Position numbers and translations under genes: made by a program
Shown here: piece by piece, positions 24,330 to 32,155 of the stretch
Layout: every line of letters begins with the position of its first letter
Position numbering within the stretch: the first letter of the stretch is position 1
The notes under the pieces: generated by a model
Told to the model about the DNA's origin: nothing
The model's input: only the letters and a program-made list of their open reading frames with translations
Databases searched by the model: none
Source: Woeseiaceae bacterium
Lineage (GTDB): Bacteria; Pseudomonadota; Gammaproteobacteria; Steroidobacterales; Woeseiaceae
NCBI GenBank assembly: GCA_028279985.1
Contig: JANQMR010000016.1
Span: 248,001 to 312,000, forward strand
Direction of reading: 5' to 3'
Length of the DNA stretch: 64,000 nt

Positions 24330-27300
24330 ATGTCTGCACGAACAGCATTTCTACTACTCGCTTCCATTACGACGATGTCGTGGTGTTCTATCACTGCGAT
24401 CGCGCAGGAAGCGGACGAACGTGAAATCGTACTTGCGGAACAGGCCCTGCCGGATTCGCTGAAGTTCGTTGCCGACGAGTTCGGACTGCAGCTTGCGTTT
24501 TTCAGCGAAGTCGCAGAGGACTTTGAAGCGCCGGCGCTGAACGGTTCATACACACAGGATCAGGCGCTCGAGGCGCTGCTTGCAGAGACCGTGCTCGAGC
24601 ATAGTTATATCGACAACGGCACCGTCGTTGTCCGTGCCAAAAACCAGGGGGGTGACAGTGACTCAAAAAACTTGAGTTCAGCGCCAGTGCTGATGGCGCA
24701 GAACCAGACGACGCCGACTCAGACGGCGGTAAGCAGCAGGAGTGACGACAAACAGGATGACGAAACAGATGAGAGTTCGCAGACCCTGCGTATTCCGGAA
24801 ATTCTGGTGATAGGGAAGACTCGCAACGTCGATATTGCGCGCACCAGGGACGATGTTCAGCCCTACGTCGTTCTAGGTGTTGCAGATATTGAAAATTCGC
24901 AAGCCACAACACTCGACGAGTTCTTCCGAACTCGCCTGCCAATGAATCAGGTGTTCGATTCCGCAGCTCAGTCCGGTGGCATAAATGGGGGCCTTAGTAG
25001 CATTGACCTTCGGGGCCTCGGCGCGGACCAAACACTGATACTCGTCAATGGTCGCCGCATGCCCGGCGTGTCGCTATTTGGCGAAAACCTTGAGCAATCG
25101 GACATCAACGGGATTCCCTTGGCTGCGGTGGAGCGAATAGAAATTCTGCCGGCAACCGCCTCAGGAATATATGGTGGTGGCGCGACGGGCGGCGCCATCA
25201 ATATCATTCTGAAAAGCGACTACGACGGTTTCGACGTTTCTATCGGGTATGGCAACTCTTTCGATTGGGATATGGCGGAACGCAGGATTGATGCGACTGC
25301 CGGGTTCAGCCTTGAGGATGGACGAACCAATATTGTCTTCAGCGGTAGTCTTTCAGATAGCGACGTACTGCTCGAGGGGGCCAGACACTTTGCAAGAAAA
25401 ACCAGGGCCCTGCAACTTGCAAATGACCCGGATGCCATTTTCGATTTTTCGATTGCGCCGCCCGCCGGCTATACGAGCAACATCAACGGATTCGGACCCT
25501 TACGTTTTGACGATGGCACACCTCTCGGATCGCGGCGAACCTATATTCCGGTCGGGTATCCGGGTGTCTCATCCGATGGCGGCGCTGCGCTCTTGGCTAA
25601 TGCGGGCCAATACAATCTTGACATCTCAAACGATGAGATTGGTCTGCGAAATACGTTGTACTCGACACCGGATAGGGCGTCCGGAAACCTCAGTGTCCGA
25701 AGGAGCTTCACGAACAATCTTGATGCATACATTGATGTATCGCTGTTAACGACAGAGACGTCTTTCAGCTACCCAGGCTCGTCGAACATCACAGTCTTGG
25801 GTGCGGATGCGCCAAACAACCCATTTACCACGCCTATCATTGTGAAGTTTCCTTCGATGGGGACGGAACTGGATATAAGAACGGAATCCGAAGTCTTCTC
25901 CACAAACATAGGCGCCGTACTCCGACTGTCCGACACTTGGAGTGCGACGGCGAATGCGACTCTCAGTGAATCTAATTCATCAGTTTTTCGCTCACGGTTA
26001 TCGCTAACGCCAGAAGGGAACGCTGCGCTCAGTAACGGAGATCTAGACGTCATGCGAGACCTCAACGAGTTTCCACTCGATTTCGGTCCGTATCTGCCGG
26101 ATCGGGTACCGCCCTTTAAGGGTAAATCTACTCTTCGAAACTACAGCCTTCGCGCTGGCGGCGAGATATTTCAGACTCCGGCCGGCGGTGCGTCATTGTC
26201 CGCAATGATTGAATCCCGCGAGGACACCAAGGACCAGCGCATCAGTACAATCGAGGTTTTTGGCGGCGGTTCAGTATTCCTATTCTATCCGGAACGATCT
26301 CAATCGGTCGACAGCGTCTACTCTGAGCTTCTCGTGCCTATCTTCTCCGATGCAAATTCAACTAGAGGTGTCCAATCTCTCGAGTTACAAGCTTCGGTCC
26401 GTCATGATCGATATACGACGCGGGCTCCAATTGAGGCGCCAGGCGGTGGGGGATTTCTGCTACCAACTCTTGATACGCCTCGACCCGATGTGTCGTTTCA
26501 ATCCACCGATCTGTCATCCACGGACTACACCATAGGATTCAAGTATCAACCTATTGCCAACCTCGCACTCAGGGCAAGTTTCGGCACGGGGTTTCTTCCT
26601 CCCTCTGTATCTCAGATGTCACCGATGCCAGTACAAACGCGTTTTTTCGGGGCATCAGATCCGAAAAGGGGCGGCACATCGGTAGATGGTCCCATAGAGA
26701 CAACATTCGGCGGAAACTCGAATCTCTCAGCCGAGCAGTCCGAAAGCTGGTCTATTGGGTTGATCTGGACGCCTCGTTTCCTCAATGGCGCGAGGTTGTC
26801 TGCGGACTACGTGCGTATTGAAAAGACTGACGAGATTAGCAGCGCATTTGCGGTCGTTGAGACGCTTCTTGCATCGGAGGATGACTTTCCAGATCGCGTT
26901 GTACGCGGCGCTCTGACACCGGAGGATCAAGCGTTGGGTTACACAGCGGGTCCTGTCATTGGTCTGGACCTTACCTTGACCAATATCGCCAGCAAGACAG
27001 TTGAGGCCATCGATTTTCAGGCAGACTATTCGTGGGAAACGGATACGCTCGGCTCGTTCTATTGGCGCCTTGTCGCTACGCGCCAACTTGCTGCGGACCA
27101 ACAAATCTTGCCAGGAGCAGCGGTGGATTCGCTGATCGGATATCTAAATGGTTCGATCGAGTGGCGAGGGAACATCGGCCTAGAATGGTCTCGCGACAAA
27201 CTGTCTGTAGGTTGGAATTCCCGCTACCATAGTTCCTATTTGTTGACCTCATTTGCGGCCGAAGGTACCGTTTTCGACGAGGCGACGGTAGCTGGGAGTG

Positions 27301-27509
27301 GAACGGATCATATCGACGGTGAGTTTTTTCATGACCTCTATGTCAATTATAAGGTCACCGACTCAATTGACCTCAAGCTTGGCATCAAGAATGTCCTGGA
27401 TACTGAGCCCCAATCCTACGCAACACCGCTCCTAACTACGGGCCTTTACAACCGACAAGGTGATCCTCGACTAAGACGATTCACTCTGTTGTTGAAGATG
27501 ACGTTCTGA
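24330..27509 (+). CDS. TonB-dependent receptor with N-terminal STN signalling domain
   Basis: 1059 residues. Signal peptide with cleavage near I-A-I-A-Q. Residues ~30-85 form the secretin/TonB short N-terminal domain: I-V-L-A-E-Q-A-L-P-D-S-L-K-F-V-A, Y-T-Q-D-Q-A-L-E-A-L-L, which couples to FecR. A Ser/Thr/Gln/Asp linker precedes the TonB box and plug, with E-I-L-V-I-G-K-T, S-I-D-L-R-G-L-G-A-D-Q-T-L-I-L-V-N-G-R-R-M-P and R-I-E-I-L-P-A-T-A-S-G-I-Y-G-G-G. The barrel ends F-T-L-L-L-K-M-T-F, a terminal Phe. Its stop overlaps the next gene start (TGATG). The transported substrate is unknown; no iron genes are adjacent, so it may be a peptide or carbohydrate receptor. Confidence 0.92.
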   Translation: MSARTAFLLLASITTMSWCSITAIAQEADEREIVLAEQALPDSLKFVADEFGLQLAFFSEVAEDFEAPALNGSYTQDQALEALLAETVLEHSYIDNGTVVVRAKNQGGDSDSKNLSSAPVLMAQNQTTPTQTAVSSRSDDKQDDETDESSQTLRIPEILVIGKTRNVDIARTRDDVQPYVVLGVADIENSQATTLDEFFRTRLPMNQVFDSAAQSGGINGGLSSIDLRGLGADQTLILVNGRRMPGVSLFGENLEQSDINGIPLAAVERIEILPATASGIYGGGATGGAINIILKSDYDGFDVSIGYGNSFDWDMAERRIDATAGFSLEDGRTNIVFSGSLSDSDVLLEGARHFARKTRALQLANDPDAIFDFSIAPPAGYTSNINGFGPLRFDDGTPLGSRRTYIPVGYPGVSSDGGAALLANAGQYNLDISNDEIGLRNTLYSTPDRASGNLSVRRSFTNNLDAYIDVSLLTTETSFSYPGSSNITVLGADAPNNPFTTPIIVKFPSMGTELDIRTESEVFSTNIGAVLRLSDTWSATANATLSESNSSVFRSRLSLTPEGNAALSNGDLDVMRDLNEFPLDFGPYLPDRVPPFKGKSTLRNYSLRAGGEIFQTPAGGASLSAMIESREDTKDQRISTIEVFGGGSVFLFYPERSQSVDSVYSELLVPIFSDANSTRGVQSLELQASVRHDRYTTRAPIEAPGGGGFLLPTLDTPRPDVSFQSTDLSSTDYTIGFKYQPIANLALRASFGTGFLPPSVSQMSPMPVQTRFFGASDPKRGGTSVDGPIETTFGGNSNLSAEQSESWSIGLIWTPRFLNGARLSADYVRIEKTDEISSAFAVVETLLASEDDFPDRVVRGALTPEDQALGYTAGPVIGLDLTLTNIASKTVEAIDFQADYSWETDTLGSFYWRLVATRQLAADQQILPGAAVDSLIGYLNGSIEWRGNIGLEWSRDKLSVGWNSRYHSSYLLTSFAAEGTVFDEATVAGSGTDHIDGEFFHDLYVNYKVTDSIDLKLGIKNVLDTEPQSYATPLLTTGLYNRQGDPRLRRFTLLLKMTF

Positions 27510-29524
27510 TGCACATACGGCTTCGTCGCAAGCAGACAAACATCTATCGTTGCATAGCGCTGATCGGTCTGCTTGCGATGGGGGCGTGCGCCGACGATCG
27601 GCGCGCCGAGAAGACGGTGGCCGAGGTGGGAGATCCCGATCGCGGCAACGATCCCTTCATGGGCTCGGACCCGGACGAGGCCTGGAAGGCGATGATCGGC
27701 TTCGACATGCAGGATACGGATTCGCCGTCAACACCAAATGAGTTCTCCAGCTTCATCTCTCGCGTCGAGGTGTGGAAACAGAACTGGCGAGTGGAGGGTC
27801 AGGTGTTCTGGAAGCAGTACCCTGACGACGCTCGTCGTTACGACTGGCTGATTCTCGCCGCACACCTCGCACCGTCGTATCCAGTCAGTATGGAGGAGTG
27901 GTCGATTGAGGAAGGCACGCCCGGCGAGAATTGCGCACCGTTGGAGCCGGCGGCGCACGATGCCTGGCAAACGACCTACCCTGACTTGCGAGAGGCATTT
28001 TGGAACTCCGAGCACGTCACCTCGCAACAGCGGCGCTTCTTGTGGCTGGGTGAGATAATTCAATACCTTGAATCAATGGAGCGGGTGTCTGCCTGCGGTG
28101 GTGCGGTAGAGTTGAAGTCGGTGGCCGAGGAGATTGTCTCCTTTGCTTCCACTTTTTCATTGCCACTGAACGTGCAGGACGATGGCGAATTTGCTTGGGG
28201 GCTATCAGGCATCGTGTCGCGAGTATTGGCCCTGCAAGCATCATCTGCTTCAACTGAGGTCGATATCGAGGCTCTCCTGAACCGATTGAAGTTAGTGGGT
28301 CCGGACATTGCCGAGGTCGTCGCCAATACTCTGGCCAGCCGCGAGCGCTCAGATGAGCGCGATTCAATCCGCCGCCAACAACCATCATATGAGCCTAACG
28401 CCGAGGTATGGCATCATTTGCCCTGGCAATTCTCCGGTCAGCCCACGTCGATGGCGGCGCGAGTCGTGTTCTTCCACGATCGCGAGCTCCTGCTGCGCAA
28501 GCTTCGGAGTTCTGGCTTGTATCTTTGGCAGCACGCTCCGCTGAATCCGCACGGGCGCATCTATTGGTTGATGCGAGCAGTGTTTCCGGAACCCTATTAC
28601 GCGAAACGATTCGGAACCGCGGTATTCGCAATGGCAAACGGAAACCACCATCAATTCGAGATTGACCAACGCAGTCGCGAGGACTGGGATATTCGGTATC
28701 CAGAGCTTCGAGCCGCTGTATGGGCAGCGCCTGAAGTCTCCGACGCGGAGCGCGCTACATTGCGTGTTGCAGAGGTTCGGCAGCTGGCTGCGAGCGTTCG
28801 TTCCGACGTTGCGCGGTATGGCGTAAGAAAAAGGTCGGTCGACCTTCTGACCGGAATCGGAGAACTACAAGCCCCATCGGGCGACCAAGGGCTGCCTCAC
28901 ATCATTGCGCGTCGGCTGATGGCGAACATTGTCTATGACTACCAGAGCTTCGGCCTTTCCAAACAGGAAGTCTCCGCTTTCCTGCAGCCCTTTTCGGAGC
29001 AGACTGATAGCCCATTAAAGGACATCGCCACCGGATGGTTTGAGACACAACGAGTCAGCACCGACGGGGAGGCAATTGAGTTTGCGGCTCCGACCTTGGC
29101 AGGAGATTCCTTCGATGTGTCCGATCTTCGCGGATACATCGTGCTCATGGATTTCTGGACAACAACGTGTTCGGCCTGCATCGCGGCTATGCCCAGAATC
29201 CACGAAATCTATCTCGAGTATCAGGACCGCGGCTTCGAGGTAGTGTCCGTCAACTTTGACGCTGAGCGCAACCGCCGCATGGTTGACCGAATTGATCAGG
29301 AGCTCGGCTTGACTTGGCCGACACTGAATGCCGAGTCGCAATGGCCGGAGGCCAATCAACGATTCGGCTGGGGCAACATACTGCCGCAATACATGCTATT
29401 GGATAGAGACGGCCTACTGGTTGCGGACACCAAGGCAATCGACTACGGTCGAAATCTGCGTAGCCTTCTTGAAGAGATGCTCGCTACCGAAGCAGCAGAG
29501 AAGGGGGGCTCGACAATCCACTGA
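27509..29524 (+). CDS. Lipoprotein with long N-terminal domain and C-terminal TlpA-type thioredoxin
   Basis: 671 residues. It overlaps the receptor gene by one base. Lipoprotein signal: L-L-A-M-G-A-C. Residues ~40-500 form a mostly helical region I cannot assign. Parts repeat a similar pattern twice: Y-D-W-L-I-L-A-A-H-L near 110, R-I-Y-W-L-M-R-A-V-F near 350, and W-Q-T-T-Y-P-D-L-R-E-A-F-W versus W-D-I-R-Y-P-E-L-R-A-A-V-W. From ~525 there is a TlpA/ResA-like thioredoxin domain with F-W-T-T-T-C-S-A-C near 554-557, P-R-I-H-E-I-Y and the cis-Pro segment N-I-L-P-Q-Y-M-L-L-D. The architecture suggests a periplasmic thiol-disulfide factor dedicated to the co-expressed receptor or its substrate. Confidence 0.82.
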   Translation: MHIRLRRKQTNIYRCIALIGLLAMGACADDRRAEKTVAEVGDPDRGNDPFMGSDPDEAWKAMIGFDMQDTDSPSTPNEFSSFISRVEVWKQNWRVEGQVFWKQYPDDARRYDWLILAAHLAPSYPVSMEEWSIEEGTPGENCAPLEPAAHDAWQTTYPDLREAFWNSEHVTSQQRRFLWLGEIIQYLESMERVSACGGAVELKSVAEEIVSFASTFSLPLNVQDDGEFAWGLSGIVSRVLALQASSASTEVDIEALLNRLKLVGPDIAEVVANTLASRERSDERDSIRRQQPSYEPNAEVWHHLPWQFSGQPTSMAARVVFFHDRELLLRKLRSSGLYLWQHAPLNPHGRIYWLMRAVFPEPYYAKRFGTAVFAMANGNHHQFEIDQRSREDWDIRYPELRAAVWAAPEVSDAERATLRVAEVRQLAASVRSDVARYGVRKRSVDLLTGIGELQAPSGDQGLPHIIARRLMANIVYDYQSFGLSKQEVSAFLQPFSEQTDSPLKDIATGWFETQRVSTDGEAIEFAAPTLAGDSFDVSDLRGYIVLMDFWTTTCSACIAAMPRIHEIYLEYQDRGFEVVSVNFDAERNRRMVDRIDQELGLTWPTLNAESQWPEANQRFGWGNILPQYMLLDRDGLLVADTKAIDYGRNLRSLLEEMLATEAAEKGGSTIH

Positions 29525-29780
29525 TACCCAATTTTCCGTCTGGCAACCGGATTCAAATAGCCATTTCTCGAGGGCAAGCACTCCTTGAAATTTCTTGGAT
29601 CGACCGACCGAAGCCGCTTTTTTCTCGCTCCACCAGGTAGAGCGTGCGCGTCACCAACATGCTCATAACTTCGAGGAGTCCGATGGCTTGTATCTAGCCT
29701 CGTTGTAATACCCATGAGCTAATCAGATTGCAGAATTCGTGAGCTGCTAAGCCTCCACGTGATCAGCCTCGCAGTCGGAT

Positions 29781-29957
29781 TTACTTGCGGCGTTCCCGTG
29801 CAGTTTTGACCAGGCGGTCCTGCACGTCTACCGACTCTTGCAAGACGCGCCGGTAGACTTTCTTCTTTTCGCCGCTGCTGGCTGTACGGATAAAAGAAGA
29901 GAACTCCCCAGAAGTCGCGCCATGGGATCTTGCTCGCTTTGATGTCAGGATTGCCAT
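29781..29957 (-). CDS. Small basic hypothetical protein
   Basis: 58 residues from the ATG ending at 29957, preceded by GGAAGAG ~7 bp upstream. It begins M-A-I-L-T-S-K-R-A-R-S-H and continues F-S-S-F-I-R-T-A-S-S-G-E-K-K-K-V-Y-R-R-V-L-Q-E-S. It is helical and strongly basic, as small nucleic-acid-binding or antitoxin proteins are. In another frame just upstream (stop at 29961-29959) lies a second reading frame ending Y-T-A-A-E-V-R-Q-I-I-E-D-M-E-E-N without a clear start. The two may be a degraded two-gene module. Function unknown. The ~250 bp between the lipoprotein gene and this gene show no other feature. Confidence 0.45.
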   Translation of the reverse strand: MAILTSKRARSHGATSGEFSSFIRTASSGEKKKVYRRVLQESVDVQDRLVKTARERRK

Positions 29958-30097
29958 ATCAATTCTCTTCCATGTCTTCGATGATTTGCCGAACCTCAGC
30001 TGCTGTGTATTGCTCGGGCACGTGGTCGTCAATCCGCCCTACGAGGATCGTCCGCTCGGTACGCCTGTGCCATCAGCAGGTGTACCGTGTGGAATCA

Positions 30098-30233
30098 CTA
30101 GAAGTGGTCTCAAAAACCTCCGTGGGAGCGGCTTCCAGCCGCGATTAAACGCCAATCTTACGAAAATCGCGCCAAGATGGCGCTCCCACGATTGTCCTCT
30201 CGAACCTAGCCAGCTTTTTAAGACCGCTTCTAG
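30098..30233. mobile_element. MITE-like element containing an inverted pair of REP sequences
   Basis: The element is bounded by a 13-bp inverted repeat (CTAGAAGTGGTCT at 30098-30110, AGACCGCTTCTAG at 30221-30233, one mismatch). Inside, GTGGGAGCGGCTTCCAGCCG (30122-30141) and the opposed CGCGCC..GGCGCTCCCAC (30168-30189) form a REP/BIME pair. The GTGGGAGCGGCTTC-type REP is widespread in gammaproteobacteria and is mobilised by RAYT transposases. A second copy, with the same left end, is at 58071-58152. No RAYT gene is in the window. Confidence 0.8.
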
Positions 30234-30270
30234 ACAACAGCGAGGACCTCTTGCCAGTCAGAACCCGGTA

Positions 30271-30531
30271 TCAGCGATGACCGTGCCTGGTGCGTATCGA
30301 GACGTTCAGTGCATCCTTGTAGGTCATCGACAAGTCTTCCGGACCTTCGCCGCAGCTCACGAATCCGGCGCGCGTCAATAGCTGCTCGGGTTTGGTCCTG
30401 GTCCGCTCCGCCCGTTCGTAGAGGGCATCGATCGCCTGTTTGACGATGTCACTGACGTGTAAACCCGTTATCTGCATCAGATATTCCAGTTTGCGTTTAT
30501 GGTCTTCATCCAGTCGTACGTTGATGTGCAT
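30271..30531 (-). CDS. Ribbon-helix-helix (CopG-like) DNA-binding protein, orphan antitoxin
   Basis: 86 residues from the ATG ending at 30531. The frame continues upstream through a REP-like repeat, so the shorter start is chosen. The RHH fold is visible at the N-terminus: strand M-H-I-N-V-R-L-D, helix E-D-H-K-R-K-L-E-Y-L-M-Q-I-T-G, turn L-H-V-S-D and helix I-V-K-Q-A-I-D-A-L-Y-E-R-A. The C-terminal tail (Y-K-D-A-L) could bind a toxin. No toxin gene is adjacent: downstream is a REP element. It is probably an orphan antitoxin or a stand-alone repressor. Confidence 0.72.
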   Translation of the reverse strand: MHINVRLDEDHKRKLEYLMQITGLHVSDIVKQAIDALYERAERTRTKPEQLLTRAGFVSCGEGPEDLSMTYKDALNVSIRTRHGHR

Positions 30532-30594
30532 AGTCGATATCTTTAGATGTTTCCGCGGAGGGATTCTGGCTGGTTTGGGGCTCTTGAAAAAAGT

Positions 30595-30646
30595 GAACGG
30601 GGACACTTACCTTTTTGCATTCTCCGCCTAGTAGGTGTCCCGGTTC
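30595..30646. repeat. Inverted repeat with GGGACAC/GTGTCCC arms (REP-like)
   Basis: GAACGGGGACAC (30595-30606) pairs with GTGTCCCGGTTC (30635-30646), 11 of 12 positions, loop ~28 nt. The arms share the GTGTCC core with the elements at 10073-10141 and 31706-31745. This type of sequence commonly accompanies IS200-like/RAYT elements. Confidence 0.65.
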
Positions 30647-30693
30647 AACAAGAAGTCGAGTTTGTGAAGAAATCGGCCAGATTTGCTGACCGA
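30641..30693. repeat. Dispersed ~55-bp repeat, copy 1
   Basis: Beginning CGGTTCAACAAGAAGTCGAG and continuing through GTGAAGAAATCGGCCAGATT, it matches 31554-31606 with several substitutions (about 80 % by eye). Both copies abut GTGTCC-type motifs and flank the higBA pair, one on each side, in the same orientation. Confidence 0.65.
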
Positions 30694-30916
30694 TCTGATT
30701 CACCGATTGAAGTACGCTGTGAATCGTTTCGGGTAGTACCTAAGGCACATTCGGACATTGTCGCGGTAGCAAATGGTGATGTCGCCAACCACCTGAGCCG
30801 CTGACCACGTCTGCTACCTGTCACAACACCGCCCATCCTGGCGGGTAATTCCTAGGTTTCTGTACTTATCGGAGGATATATAAAATTCTTGATAACTTAT
30901 CACTAATTTTGTATAT

Positions 30917-31258
30917 TTGGCCACCTTGAAACTGCTCATTTTCGCCGGCTCAGCTCTTGAGGACCTGCGGGCTTTTCCTCGTGCGGCGCGCCGCGAAGCA
31001 GGGTACCAGTTGGATCGTGTCCAACAGGGAAAAGACCCGTCGGATTGGAAACCGATGAGCACGATCGGCGTTGGTGTCCGCGAGATCCGGATTCATCATG
31101 AGGGTCAGTATCGAGTGATATTTGTTGCTAGAGCCAAGAGTGTCGTCCACGTGTTACATGCGTTCCAGAAGAAAACTCGGAAGACAAGACAGCAGGATAT
31201 AGAAACGGCAAGACGGCGGTTGAGACAGATAACGGAGAGCCGATCATGGTCAAAATGA
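30917..31258 (+). CDS. HigB-like RelE/ParE-superfamily toxin (Gp49-like)
   Basis: 113 residues; TTG 30917 is the likely start (TTG 30926 possible). The phage-derived Gp49/HigB-like pattern is clear: L-E-D-L-R-A-F-P-R-A-A-R-R-E-A-G-Y-Q-L, then W-K-P-M-S-T-I-G-V-G-V-R-E-I-R-I, Y-R-V-I-F-V-A and V-L-H-A-F-Q-K-K-T. These toxins cleave mRNA at the ribosome. The antitoxin gene overlaps its end by 13 bp, the toxin-first order typical of higBA. All conserved elements are intact. Confidence 0.88.
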   Translation: MATLKLLIFAGSALEDLRAFPRAARREAGYQLDRVQQGKDPSDWKPMSTIGVGVREIRIHHEGQYRVIFVARAKSVVHVLHAFQKKTRKTRQQDIETARRRLRQITESRSWSK

Positions 31259-31542
31259 CAAAATCGAGCGGTAACGTCTTCAGCGACCTAGGTTTTGACG
31301 ATACTGAGGCCGAAAATCTCAAACTGCGTTCGCAGTTGATGCAAGAGCTCGAGGCCCTGATTCGAACAAAAGGCCTGACTCAAACGGAGGCTGCGGAGCT
31401 GCTGGGTATTCAACAGTCACGAGTCAGCGACCTCGTGCGGGGCAAGATCGATCGGTTCAGTATCGATACGCTGGTGCATCTGTTGGCGAAGGCGGGCCGT
31501 TGTGTGGAGGTCAGAGTCAAGCGACGACGGGACGCTGCATAG
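31246..31542 (+). CDS. HigA-like Xre antitoxin
   Basis: 98 residues from ATG 31246, overlapping higB. Central helix-turn-helix: L-I-R-T-K-G-L-T-Q-T-E-A-A-E-L-L-G-I-Q-Q-S-R-V-S-D-L-V-R-G, then F-S-I-D-T-L-V-H-L-L. The C-terminal R-C-V-E-V-R-V-K-R-R forms a final strand as in the XRE N-term/HigA2 family. It should neutralise the preceding toxin and repress the operon. Confidence 0.9.
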   Translation: MVKMTKSSGNVFSDLGFDDTEAENLKLRSQLMQELEALIRTKGLTQTEAAELLGIQQSRVSDLVRGKIDRFSIDTLVHLLAKAGRCVEVRVKRRRDAA

Positions 31543-31553
31543 TGGGCATCCTA

Positions 31554-31606
31554 ATTCAACCAGAAGGTCGAATTTATGAAGAAATCGGGCAGATTCGCCA
31601 GTGGAT
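31554..31606. repeat. Dispersed ~55-bp repeat, copy 2
   Basis: AATTCAACCAGAAGGTCGAA followed by TTTATGAAGAAATCGGGCAG matches the copy at 30641-30693. It begins ~12 bp after higA, so the higBA pair is bracketed by two diverged copies in direct orientation. Confidence 0.65.
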
Positions 31607-31705
31607 CTGGTTGCAGACCGATATACCCTATATACCGTCTTGCGGTTTCGTTTATTGATGCAACCGCGATTTTGATTCGGTACTCGCCAGTCGCATCGCT
31701 GAACT

Positions 31706-31745
31706 GGGACACCCACCGTTCATACCTGTCAAATAGTGGGTGTCC
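31706..31745. repeat. Perfect 10-bp inverted repeat with GTGTCC arms
   Basis: GGACACCCAC (31707-31716) and GTGGGTGTCC (31736-31745), 19-nt loop. The left side, read on the minus strand, extends to TGAACGGTGGGTGTCCC, nearly identical to the repeats at 10073 and 10118. It is followed by three CTGGTTCACC units at ~31744-31780. Confidence 0.8.
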
Positions 31746-31788
31746 TGGTTCACCCTCCTGGTTCACCTGCTGGTTCACCTACCTTCCC

Positions 31789-32046
31789 ATGGCTAAAGCG
31801 CAAGAAAAGACGGCACCGCTCAGTATTCGGGTAGAAGCACCTTAGCGCACCTTGATTGAGCAGGCGGCTTCGGCTGCGGAGATGACGGTTTCCGATTTCG
31901 TCTGCGATGCGGCCCTGTTGTACGCGAAAGATGCGTTGCTAGATCGAACAAATTTCGCTTCGAGTGAGCAGGAATGGGCCGCCTTCGTCATAGCGCTCGA
32001 CGTGCCACCGGCCTCGAACTCCAGAGCGACTCCGGCCGAAAATTAG
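31789..32046 (+). pseudogene. DUF1778 (TacA-like) antitoxin gene interrupted by an in-frame amber codon
   Basis: From ATG 31789 the frame reads K-T-A-P-L-S-I-R-V-E-A-P, then TAG at 31843-31845, and continues in the same frame as R-T-L-I-E-Q-A-A-S-A-A-E-M-T-V-S-D-F-V. It runs on to D-R-T-N-F and W-A-A-F-V-I-A-L-D-V-P-P. This is the complete RHH plus C-terminal arm pattern of DUF1778/TacA antitoxins, split only by one nonsense codon (probably from CAG/AAG-type). The last residues after P-P-A-S-N diverge from the usual ending. No GNAT (TacT-like) acetyltransferase follows; the subtilase operon does. Confidence 0.75.
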
Positions 32047-32155
32047 CCTACAATTGGTCGAGACAACCTATAAAGGCGTATACGGTGACATCGATCACAC
32101 AAAACACCATTGATTACGCCACCCGTCCTTGTGGGATCGCGAAAGGAGAAGAACA

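Larger units (their letters stand above)
30532..30916. other. Intergenic region with REP-like hairpin and relic repeat
   Basis: About 385 bp between the RHH gene and higB. It holds the inverted repeat at 30595-30646 and the first copy of a dispersed ~55-bp sequence (30641-30693). The last ~80 bp (30840-30915) are AT-rich and should carry the higBA promoter. No complete gene is seen. Confidence 0.6.
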
